A stretch of DNA of 13,117 bases from CADCVT01 sp035940955 (GTDB lineage: Bacteria; Actinomycetota; Thermoleophilia; Solirubrobacterales; Solirubrobacteraceae). Shown here piece after piece: positions 5,331 through 11,657 of the stretch (positions are counted from its first letter, which is position 1; every line of letters starts with the position of its first letter). The notes beneath the pieces were generated by a model. It ran no database searches and was not told where the DNA came from. It was given only the letters and a program-made list of their open reading frames with translations. The stretch covers positions 1 to 13,117 of the forward strand of contig DASZEJ010000156.1 in NCBI GenBank assembly GCA_035940955.1. Reading direction: 5' to 3'. A program made the translations under genes and the position numbers.

Positions 5331-6731
5331 TCAGTCCGCGCGCCGGGACGCGCCACCGGCCGGCTGCACGTCCGCCGGCACCCGCTCCCCGTCGAGCGAG
5401 CTCGGCGTCCGGTCGGGGTCGGCCACGCCGGAGTCGATCGCCGCCTGCCTGACCGCCTCGGCGACCGCCTCGTGGACGCGCGGGTCGAGGGGGTCGGGGA
5501 CGAGCTGGTCGGACTCGACGGTCAGGCCCGCGATGGCCCACGCCGCCGCGCGCTTCATGTCGGTCGTCATCGCCTTCGCGCCGGCGAGCAGCGCCCCGCG
5601 GAACATCCCGGGGTAGCCGAGCACGTTGTTGACCACGGTGCCGTCGGCCGCCGCCGCCGCGCCCGCCTCGAGCGCCGCGTCGATCGTGATCTCCGGCGCC
5701 GGGTTCGACAGCGCGAGGATGACCTGTCCCTTCCGCACGAGCTCCGGCCGGATGAGCCCCGGCACGCCGGTCGTCGCGATCACGACGTCGGCCTCGCGCA
5801 TGACGGTCTCGAGGTCCTCGACCGGCTCGATCCCGCACGCCGCCGCCCGCGCCCGCGCGTCCGACCCCGGGTCGGTCGCGATCACCCGCTCGGCGCCCGC
5901 CGCGTGGATCAGCGACGCGATCCCGAACCCCGCGGCGCCCAGCCCGACCTGCCCGACGACGGCCTGGTCGAGCCGCAGCCCCGCCTCGCGGCAGGCGACG
6001 ATCGCGGCGGCGAGCGACACCACCGCGGTCCCGTGGACGTCGTCGTGCATCACCGGCTGCGGCAGCGCCTCGATCAGCCGCCGCTCGATCTCGAAGCACT
6101 CGGGCGCCGAGATGTCCTCCAGGTGGATGCCGCCGAACGAGGGCGCGATTCGCACGACGGTCTCCACGAACTCGTCCACGTCGCGCGTGTCGATCAGCAC
6201 CGGGACGGCGGAGATCCCGGCGAGCTGGCCGTAGAACATCGCCTTGCCCTCCATGACCGGCATCGACGCCAGCGGCCCGATGTCGCCGAGCCCGAGCACG
6301 CGCGTGCCGTTCGTGCAGATCGCGACCGTCCGCCCGATCGTCGTGAACCGCCGCGCGAGCGCGGGGTACTCGGCGATCGCCGTGCACACCCGCGCGACGC
6401 CCGGCGTGTAGACGTCGCGCATGTCCTGGTTCGAGCGCACCTCGCGCACCGGTTCGACGCGCAGCTTGCCGCCCTCGTGCGCGATGAACGCGCGGTCGTG
6501 GTACCAGATGACGTGCACGCCGTCCAGGGCGCCGAGCCGCTCGGACAGCGAGGCGGCGTGCTCGAGGTCGCGCACCTCGACGGTGATCTCGCGGATCGCC
6601 TCGCGCCGCGCGACGACGATCGTGCGCACGTCGCCGATCAGCCCCTCGCAGTCGGCGATCGTCCCGGTCACGCGGGCGAGCGAGCCGACCCGGTGCGGGA
6701 CGCGGAGCCGGTAGGTGCAGTCGAGCGGCAC
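5331..6731 (-). CDS. ACT-domain malic enzyme (malate dehydrogenase, oxaloacetate-decarboxylating)
   Basis: The 466-aa protein has an N-terminal ACT-like domain (residues about 5-78, YRLRVPHRVGSLARV..) followed by a complete malic enzyme core. Catalytic landmarks are the YTPGVA tyrosine (Y108), the lysine in EGKAMFY (K163), metal-site acids in HLEDIS (E205, D206) and HDDVHGTA (D230, D231), the NAD(P) loop GLGAAG (263-268), LSNPAPEI (N343) and NNVLGYPGMFRGA (N369). It converts malate to pyruvate and CO2 with reduction of NAD(P); bacterial short-type enzymes usually prefer NAD. The ACT domain suggests allosteric control by a small ligand such as an amino acid, by analogy with other ACT enzymes. 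It starts with GTG at 6729-6731, immediately after the TAG of the upstream small membrane-protein gene (no spacer), which points to translational coupling. It is the last gene of a three-gene minus-strand unit. Confidence 0.95.
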   Translation of the reverse strand: MPLDCTYRLRVPHRVGSLARVTGTIADCEGLIGDVRTIVVARREAIREITVEVRDLEHAASLSERLGALDGVHVIWYHDRAFIAHEGGKLRVEPVREVRSNQDMRDVYTPGVARVCTAIAEYPALARRFTTIGRTVAICTNGTRVLGLGDIGPLASMPVMEGKAMFYGQLAGISAVPVLIDTRDVDEFVETVVRIAPSFGGIHLEDISAPECFEIERRLIEALPQPVMHDDVHGTAVVSLAAAIVACREAGLRLDQAVVGQVGLGAAGFGIASLIHAAGAERVIATDPGSDARARAAACGIEPVEDLETVMREADVVIATTGVPGLIRPELVRKGQVILALSNPAPEITIDAALEAGAAAAADGTVVNNVLGYPGMFRGALLAGAKAMTTDMKRAAAWAIAGLTVESDQLVPDPLDPRVHEAVAEAVRQAAIDSGVADPDRTPSSLDGERVPADVQPAGGASRRAD

Positions 6732-7094
6732 CTAGCCCCGCAGCGCGACGGCTCCCAGCGCCAGCGCCGCCACCGCGGGCGCCGTGACCATCGCGGTCGT
6801 CGAGGGGGAGAGGTAGCCCTTCCCGCCGCCGATCAGCGCCGCCGCCGCGTCGGCGGCGTCGCACAGCATCCCCATCTCGAGCCAGTTCTGCTGCGCCTTG
6901 CGCTTGGAGCGCAGCGGCCCGAGCGCCAGCGCGACGTCGCGCACGCCGAACAGCCGGCCGAGGTACGGGCCCTGCGCGTTGGCCTCGGGCGCGAGGCCGA
7001 AGAGCTTGGCCCCGAAGTTGGGCGCGACCCAGGAGGTCACGCCGATCGCCAGGCGCAGCCCGGCGAGCGTCTTGAGAGCGGTGTCGCGGTCCAT
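6732..7094 (-). CDS. Small four-helix membrane protein (DUF4267-like)
   Basis: This 120-aa protein has four hydrophobic segments, at about residues 6-24, 43-61, 73-90 and 100-119, with a basic loop (LRSKRKAQQN) between the second and third. The pattern LRLAIGVTSWVAPNFGAKLFGL followed by GRLFGVRDVALALG resembles DUF4267-type membrane proteins common in Actinobacteria; this assignment is from memory and moderately sure. No function is known. The ATG at 7092-7094 (MDRDTALKTLAGLR) is the start that gives a compact product; the frame is open far upstream but only as a shadow of other genes. It lies 11 bp after the EamA stop, and its own stop abuts the malic-enzyme GTG, so it sits in the middle of a likely operon. 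Confidence 0.82.
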   Translation of the reverse strand: MDRDTALKTLAGLRLAIGVTSWVAPNFGAKLFGLAPEANAQGPYLGRLFGVRDVALALGPLRSKRKAQQNWLEMGMLCDAADAAAALIGGGKGYLSPSTTAMVTAPAVAALALGAVALRG

Positions 7095-7105
7095 GGGCCG
7101 CGACT

Positions 7106-8023
7106 CTAGGCCACCGCCGGCTCGTCCGCGACAGCCGGGTCGCGCCTGGACGACTCCTCGCGGATCGTGCCGGCCACCGACGCGCAGATCACGACCGCCG
7201 CGACCGCCATCAGCGGCGTCACGTCCTCGTCCACGAACACTGCGCCCAGGGCGATCGCCACGACCGGGTTGACGTACGCGTACGTCGCGACCTGGGAGAT
7301 CGGCGCGTTCTGAAGCAGCCACGCGTACGCGGTGAACGCCCACAGCGAGCCGATGACGACGAGGTAGGCGAACGCCGCGATCGACTCCCACGAGAACGCC
7401 TCGACCCGCACGCCGCCTCCCTCGCCCGCGGCCAGCCCGACGAGCAGCGTGACGCTGCCGCCGATCAGCATCTGGAGCGCCGTCGCGCGCACCGGGTCGT
7501 CGGGGATCGCGATCCGCGACGACGCGAACGACCCGCTGGCCCACGAGAACGCCGCCGCGACGAGGATCAGCATGCCGGCGAGCGGCGCGTCCTCCGGCCG
7601 GTCGCCCGGCAGCAGCAGCACCGCGACGCCCGCGAACCCGACCGCGATCCACAGCGGCGTCGTCCGGCCGATCCGCTCCCCCGCCAGCCGCCGGAAGAGC
7701 ACGACCCACAGCGGCACCGACGCGATCACGAGCGCCGCCAGCCCGGACGGGACGCCCTCGTCCTCGCCGACGCTGACGAGCCCGTTGCCGCCGAGCAGCA
7801 GCGCGACCCCGACGAACGCGCAGCCCGCCAGCTCGGCGCGCGTGACGCGCAGCGCCGACAGCCCGCCGCGCGCGACGAGCCACGCGGAGAAGAGCAGCCC
7901 GGCGAGCAGGAACCGCGCCCCGCCGGACAGCAGCGCGGGCATCGTGTCGACGACGTACCGGATTGCGAGGTAGGTCGAGCCCCATACGAGGTAGACGGTC
8001 CACAGGGCGATCCAGACGCGCAT
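7106..8023 (-). CDS. EamA/DMT-superfamily transporter (exporter)
   Basis: From the ATG at 8021-8023 the product is 305 aa, the normal size for a ten-helix EamA (DUF6) transporter. Two EamA repeats are visible: the first with WGSTYLAIRY at residues 14-23 close to the N-terminus, the second ending in the family hallmark YAYVNPVVAIALG (248-260). The short polar tail after residue 285 is cytoplasmic. An in-frame GTG at 8060-8062 would add 13 residues before the first helix and cannot be excluded; neither start has a good Shine-Dalgarno. Family members mostly export amino acids or other small metabolites. The substrate here is unknown. Co-direction with an ACT-domain malic enzyme allows, but does not prove, a link to pyruvate- or amino-acid-level metabolism. 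Confidence 0.92.
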   Translation of the reverse strand: MRVWIALWTVYLVWGSTYLAIRYVVDTMPALLSGGARFLLAGLLFSAWLVARGGLSALRVTRAELAGCAFVGVALLLGGNGLVSVGEDEGVPSGLAALVIASVPLWVVLFRRLAGERIGRTTPLWIAVGFAGVAVLLLPGDRPEDAPLAGMLILVAAAFSWASGSFASSRIAIPDDPVRATALQMLIGGSVTLLVGLAAGEGGGVRVEAFSWESIAAFAYLVVIGSLWAFTAYAWLLQNAPISQVATYAYVNPVVAIALGAVFVDEDVTPLMAVAAVVICASVAGTIREESSRRDPAVADEPAVA

Positions 8024-8075
8024 CGCGTTCGAGGGTCGCACGCCGACCCAACGCAGGCCCACGCGATTTCGTGAA

Positions 8076-8519
8076 GTGAGCGGTAAGGACAGCTTGGACC
8101 CGCCGACCGTCGTCGTCCACGGCGACTACCTCGACCCGTTCACGCGGGCGGCGTGCGCGGCGGTGGCGGAGGCCGGCGGGCGCGTGGAGTTCCGCCACCT
8201 GCCGAGGAAGTCCGGGCTCGCCGCCGCGGTCGCCGCCGAGGCCGCGCGCGAGCTGGGCGCCTTCGAGCCGATGCACGAGCGGCTGCTCGCGCACGACGGG
8301 CCGCTGACCGCCGCGGACCTGCGCCGCTACGCCGAGGAGGCCGGGCTCGCCCCGGCCGCGTTCGAGGCGGCGTTCGGCTCGGACGCGCAGATGGCCCGCC
8401 TGCGCGCGGACGTCGAGGCCGCCGGCACCGCCGACCCGCCGGCGCTCTTCCTCGACGGCGAGCGGCTGCCGTCCTACGAGCCGGGCTGGCTGCGCGAGCG
8501 CTTCGCCAGCCGGCGCTAG
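8076..8519 (+). CDS. DsbA-like thioredoxin-fold protein without the CxxC motif
   Basis: The 147-aa product reads TVVVHGDYLDPFTRAACAAV at residues 11-30, matching the beta1-alpha1 entry of DsbA/Thioredoxin_4 domains, but the usual CPxC is replaced by DPFT (20-23). A helical insert (about 55-115) and the cis-proline strand (GTADPPALFLDGERL, 117-131) complete the fold. There is no signal peptide. Without the active cysteines it cannot be a dithiol oxidoreductase; related Cys-less domains occur fused to or near antiporters and as binding modules. The GTG at 8076 lacks a Shine-Dalgarno, while an in-frame TTG at 8094 has AAGGA four bases upstream, giving a product six residues shorter. The gene diverges from the EamA gene, and its stop overlaps the stop of the oligoendopeptidase gene on the other strand. 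Confidence 0.8.
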   Translation: MSGKDSLDPPTVVVHGDYLDPFTRAACAAVAEAGGRVEFRHLPRKSGLAAAVAAEAARELGAFEPMHERLLAHDGPLTAADLRRYAEEAGLAPAAFEAAFGSDAQMARLRADVEAAGTADPPALFLDGERLPSYEPGWLRERFASRR

Positions 8520-10312
8520 CTGACGCCGCGCGCCTCGCGCGCCGCGTCCTCGGCGGCGCGCAGCCGCCGCTCGACGAGGTCGAGCCCCGCCTCCCAGAAC
8601 CCGGGGTCGGCCAGGTCGACGCCGACGATCGTCCCCAGCTCCTCCGGGCTGCGCGAGCCGCCCGCCCGCAGCAGGTCGACGTAGGCGGGCACGAACGGCT
8701 CGCCCTCCTCCTCGTAGCGGCGGTACACCGACAGCGCGAGCAGCTGCCCGTACGCGTACGCGTAGACGTAGCCCGGCGTGTTGACGAAGTGGGGGATGTA
8801 GCTCCACCACGACCGGTAGCCCTCGGTCACGTCGACCGCGTCGCCGAGCAGGTCCTCCTGCGAGCCCGCCCACAGCTCGCCGATCCGGTCGACCGACAGC
8901 TCGCCCTCGTCGCGGCGCGCGGTGTGCAGCGCGTCCTCGAAGCGGTTCATCGCGATCTGGCGGAACACGGTCGCGATCTGGCCCTCGATCGACTCGGCCA
9001 GCAGCGCCAGCCGCGACTCGGCGTCGCCCGCCTCGTCGAGCAGCCGCGCGAACACGAGCTCCTCGCCGAACACGGACGCCGTCTCGGCCAGCGTCAGCGG
9101 CGTCCCCATCTGGAACAGGCCCTGGTCGCGGGCGAGCGCGGCGTGCAGGCCGTGGCCGAGCTCGTGCGCCAGCGTCAGCACGTCGCGCCGGCGGGCCGTG
9201 TAGTTGAGCAGCACGTACGGGTGGACGGACGGAACCGTGTAGGCGCAGAACGCGCCGCCGCGCTTGCGCGGGCGCACGGGCGCGTCGATCCAGCGCTCGT
9301 CGAAGAACCGGCCGGCGAGCCGCCCGAGGTCGGGGGAGAACGACGAGTACGAGTCCAGCACCATCGCGCGGGCGTCGCTCCACTCCACGCGCTGCTCGTC
9401 GGCGATGACCGGCGCCATGCGGTCGTAGTCGGCGAGCCGGTCGACGCCGAGCAGCCGCGCCTTCAGCCGGTACCAGCGGCGGGCCAGCTCGTACCGGCGC
9501 CGCACCGCCTCGACGAGCGCCTGGACCGACTCGTCGCTGGCCTCGTTGGAGAGGTTGCGGCTCTGGATCCACGACTCGTAGCGGCGCAGCCGGTCGTCGA
9601 CCGCCTTGTCCAGCACGAGCGTGTTGAGGATGTACGCGCGCGTGCGCAGGCCGGGCTCGAGCGCCGCCGTGACGGCCTCGGCGGTCGTGCGGCGCACCTC
9701 GCGGTCGGGGTGCATGAGGCGGCTCAGCGCGACCTCCAGCGGCTCGCCGTCGACCTCGACCTGGGCCATCAGCTCGGCGAACAGCCGGCCCCACGCGCTG
9801 CGGCCCGTCTGCGCCTTCTCGGCCATGAGCTTCTCCTCGGGCTCGGAGAGCAGGTGCGGCCGGTAGCGGCGGGCGGTGCGCAGGTGGTGGCGGGCGAAGT
9901 CGAGGCCGGGGTGCGCGAGCAGCTCCTCGGCGCGCTCGTCGTCGAGCGCCGCCCACTCGAGCTCGAAGAAGACGAGCCTCGTCTCCACCGCGGTCGCGCG
10001 CTCGGTGACGCGCGCGACCAGCGCGCCGCGCGCCGGGTCCTCGGTGTCGACGGAGAAGTCGAGGTGCGCGTAGTTGCCGGCGCGGCCCGCGAGGTCGCCG
10101 ATCCGCTCGAGCTCGCGCAGCGCCTCCTCCAGCCCCGGCCCGTCGAGCTCGGCCACCTTCCCCGCGTATCGCTCGGCGAATGCGTCGGCGCCCTGCTGGG
10201 CCTCGTCGAGCAGCCGCTCGACGCCCTCGCGGCCCTGGCCGTCGACCAGGTCCTCGAGGTTCCACGTCGTGCGCTCGAGCTCGGGGTCGGTGATCTCCGG
10301 AGTGGTCGCCAT
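8516..10312 (-). CDS. pepF: Oligoendopeptidase F (M3 family zinc metallopeptidase)
   Basis: The 598-aa protein has the usual PepF length. The N-terminal helical region (residues about 10-200) starts with TTWNLEDL, typical of the family. The zinc motif HELGH is at 383-387 (TLAHELGHGLHA), and the third ligand is E410 in LTLAETAS. The C-terminal substrate-site segment WSYIPHFVNTPGYVYAYAYG (503-522) carries the conserved His and Tyr residues. It is a cytoplasmic enzyme that cleaves medium-length peptides. The ATG at 10310-10312 (MATTPEITD) is preferred: the frame is open another 1 kb upstream only because it shadows the next two genes. There is no Shine-Dalgarno, but TACCCT lies six bases before the ATG. 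It follows the murein endopeptidase gene after 17 bp and ends overlapping the convergent DsbA-like gene. Confidence 0.96.
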   Translation of the reverse strand: MATTPEITDPELERTTWNLEDLVDGQGREGVERLLDEAQQGADAFAERYAGKVAELDGPGLEEALRELERIGDLAGRAGNYAHLDFSVDTEDPARGALVARVTERATAVETRLVFFELEWAALDDERAEELLAHPGLDFARHHLRTARRYRPHLLSEPEEKLMAEKAQTGRSAWGRLFAELMAQVEVDGEPLEVALSRLMHPDREVRRTTAEAVTAALEPGLRTRAYILNTLVLDKAVDDRLRRYESWIQSRNLSNEASDESVQALVEAVRRRYELARRWYRLKARLLGVDRLADYDRMAPVIADEQRVEWSDARAMVLDSYSSFSPDLGRLAGRFFDERWIDAPVRPRKRGGAFCAYTVPSVHPYVLLNYTARRRDVLTLAHELGHGLHAALARDQGLFQMGTPLTLAETASVFGEELVFARLLDEAGDAESRLALLAESIEGQIATVFRQIAMNRFEDALHTARRDEGELSVDRIGELWAGSQEDLLGDAVDVTEGYRSWWSYIPHFVNTPGYVYAYAYGQLLALSVYRRYEEEGEPFVPAYVDLLRAGGSRSPEELGTIVGVDLADPGFWEAGLDLVERRLRAAEDAAREARGVS

Positions 10313-10318
10313 CCGGCG

Positions 10319-10324
10319 AGGGTA
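10319..10324 (-). promoter_or_regulatory. Candidate -10 box for leaderless transcription of pepF
   Basis: TACCCT on the minus strand is six bases before the pepF ATG, where a TAnnnT -10 would start transcription at the start codon. No Shine-Dalgarno is present. It would give pepF its own transcript in addition to any read-through from the upstream genes. Confidence 0.4.
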
Positions 10325-10329
10325 GTCGC

Positions 10330-10959
10330 CTACGGCCGGAAGCGCGCGTGCAGGTGGTCGTCGTGGTGGGCGAGCGGCTGCACGATCCGGCGCGGCCCGC
10401 GGAGGGCCAGCGAGGGCCCGACGAAGACGTCGGTCGCGCCCGCGCGCACGAACGCGTCGACGAGCGGCTGCGCCAGCGCCCGGTCCACCTCGCGGGGCCG
10501 CCGGGCGGCGACGAGCAGCCGGTCGCGGCGGGGGTAGTACACGTCGACGTCGAGGCCGTTCTGGTGCGAGGCGTGGCCGAGGCCGCCGAAGCGCCGCCCG
10601 AACTCGCCGCCGCGCGGGCGGGAGAGGTCGCCGACGCCGACGGGCGGCGACTCGGGGTGCTGCGCGCGGAACGCCGCGAGGGTCTGCAGCACGCGGGCGA
10701 CCGTGCGGTCGGTGCCGTAGCGGCGCCAGACGCGGTTCGGGCTCCGCTTCAGGACCGGGTCCCACGTGAAGTGGTCGACGCCCTCGGGCGGGAACGGGAC
10801 GCCGCCGACGAGCCGGCCGCGGCGGTACGGCAGGCCGAGCGCGCGCGACGGCGGGCGCTCGTCGGGGCCGACGGCCTGGGTCGGCGGCGGCTGCGGAGGC
10901 GCGGCCGGGCCGGTGGCCGCCGCGACGGCCGCGGCGGCCGCTGCGAGGAACGCGCGCAC
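10330..10959 (-). CDS. MepA-type penicillin-insensitive murein endopeptidase (peptidase M74)
   Basis: The 209-aa protein from the GTG at 10957-10959 opens with an arginine and a long Ala/Val hydrophobic stretch (residues 3-20), a probable signal peptide, then a Pro-rich linker. The catalytic pattern of the MepA family is complete: GHASHQNGLDVDVY (128-141) with H132 and D139 spaced as the zinc ligands H113 and D120 of E. coli MepA, and HHDDHLHARF (198-207) with H202 and H204 matching the C-terminal HxH. MepA enzymes cut D-Ala-meso-DAP cross-links in peptidoglycan, so this is likely an exported wall-remodelling enzyme. It is shorter than E. coli MepA (about 270 aa). An open frame upstream runs into tetR and is a shadow. 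It begins 20 bp after the tetR stop and has its own TACCTT box, so co-transcription and a separate promoter are both possible. Confidence 0.88.
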   Translation of the reverse strand: MRAFLAAAAAAVAAATGPAAPPQPPPTQAVGPDERPPSRALGLPYRRGRLVGGVPFPPEGVDHFTWDPVLKRSPNRVWRRYGTDRTVARVLQTLAAFRAQHPESPPVGVGDLSRPRGGEFGRRFGGLGHASHQNGLDVDVYYPRRDRLLVAARRPREVDRALAQPLVDAFVRAGATDVFVGPSLALRGPRRIVQPLAHHDDHLHARFRP

Positions 10960-10967
10960 GCCGTCGC

Positions 10968-10973
10968 AAGGTA
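10968..10973 (-). promoter_or_regulatory. Candidate -10 box upstream of the murein endopeptidase gene
   Basis: TACCTT on the minus strand ends eight bases before the GTG start, inside the 20-bp gap after tetR. It fits TAnnnT and no Shine-Dalgarno is present, so a leaderless transcript is possible. Confidence 0.35.
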
Positions 10974-10979
10974 GCGGGC

Positions 10980-11576
10980 TCAGCCGGGCAGCGGATCGCC
11001 GTCGCGCGCGCGGAAGCCGTCCAGCACGAGCCGCATGTAGCGCTCCCAGCTGCGCTCGTTCTGCACGACGGCGCCGAGCCCGCACATGACGAGCGGGATG
11101 TCGTCCGGCCGCGCGTCGGGCCGCACGACGCCGGCGCGCTGCGCGCGCTCGAGCGCCTCGGCCATCCGGGCGGCGAGCTGCGTGTCCTCCTCCGCGGCGC
11201 TGCGCCACGTCGAATGCGGCTGCTGCGCGAGGACCTGGGCCAGCGCGCGGTCGCCGAGCTGCTGCTCGGCGCCGTGCAGGAGCGAGCCGGCGAACGTCTC
11301 CCACGGGTCCTCGTCCGCATCGAGCCGCGCCTTCACCGCCTCGGCCTGGCGCTCCATCTTGTCGATGATCAGCGCGCGGACGAGCGCGTCCTTGGTCGGG
11401 AAGTGGCGGTACAGCGTGCCGACGCCGACGCACGCCCGGCGCGCGACGTCCTCCATCTGCGTCTCGAGCCCGCGCTCGGCGAAGGCCGCCTTCGCCGCCT
11501 CCACGATCTTCGCGCGGTTGCGCACCGCATCGGCCCGCATCGGGCGCTGTGCCGGAGGTGACGTGGAGCCGCTCAT
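10980..11576 (-). CDS. TetR-family transcriptional repressor
   Basis: The 198-aa protein has a classic TetR N-terminal domain: helix 1 at NRAKIVEAAKAAFAERG (20-36), then the helix-turn-helix QMEDVARRACVGVGTLYRHF (40-59) followed by PTKDALV. The C-terminal ligand domain contains AQRAGVVRPDARPDDI (145-160) and MCGLGAV, of the SbtR-like type common in Actinobacteria. The ATG at 11574-11576 gives a 19-residue flexible N-terminus; an in-frame ATG at 11540 is an alternative. Neither has a Shine-Dalgarno. The gene is divergent from a DHA2 exporter, and the shared 81-bp region carries two palindromic sites over the exporter promoter. The simplest reading is that this protein represses the exporter, and probably itself, until a toxic ligand binds. 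Confidence 0.94.
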   Translation of the reverse strand: MSGSTSPPAQRPMRADAVRNRAKIVEAAKAAFAERGLETQMEDVARRACVGVGTLYRHFPTKDALVRALIIDKMERQAEAVKARLDADEDPWETFAGSLLHGAEQQLGDRALAQVLAQQPHSTWRSAAEEDTQLAARMAEALERAQRAGVVRPDARPDDIPLVMCGLGAVVQNERSWERYMRLVLDGFRARDGDPLPG

Positions 11577-11583
11577 GTTGGGC

Positions 11584-11613
11584 TTGACAACCGGAATCCG
11601 GATTCCGTATTGT
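11584..11613 (+). promoter_or_regulatory. Promoter of the DHA2 exporter
   Basis: A perfect -35 TTGACA (11584-11589) and a -10 TATTGT (11608-11613, 4 of 6 matches) are 18 bp apart. Transcription would start near 11620, giving a leader of about 40 nt that includes a strong Shine-Dalgarno AGAGGAG (11644-11650) seven bases before the ATG at 11658. Confidence 0.75.
11592..11607. promoter_or_regulatory. TetR operator 1 (perfect 16-bp palindrome)
   Basis: CGGAATCCGGATTCCG is its own reverse complement and fills the spacer between the -35 and -10 of the exporter promoter. A repressor bound here would block RNA polymerase directly. It is the best palindrome in the intergenic region next to a TetR gene. 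Confidence 0.8.
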
Positions 11614-11618
11614 GGCAG

Positions 11619-11634
11619 CGGAACCGGAAGTCCG
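11619..11634. promoter_or_regulatory. TetR operator 2 (imperfect copy)
   Basis: CGGAACCGGAAGTCCG matches operator 1 at 12 of 16 positions and starts 27 bp after it. Its outer arms GCGGA (11618-11622) and TCCGC (11631-11635) are inverted repeats. It covers the expected transcription start of the exporter gene. Confidence 0.62.
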
Positions 11635-11657
11635 CTTCATCTTAGAGGAGATCAGCC

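Noticed and set aside
8153..10537. Plus-strand open frame of 794 codons opposite pepF
   Set aside because: It is the mirror of pepF, whose HELGH motif and full family length prove the minus strand is coding; the plus-strand product has no recognisable pattern.
10313..11320. Upstream extension of the pepF frame to a 934-aa fusion
   Set aside because: The extra 336 residues overlap the murein endopeptidase and tetR genes in another frame and are Arg/Pro-rich shadow; family length and N-terminus fit the ATG at 10312.
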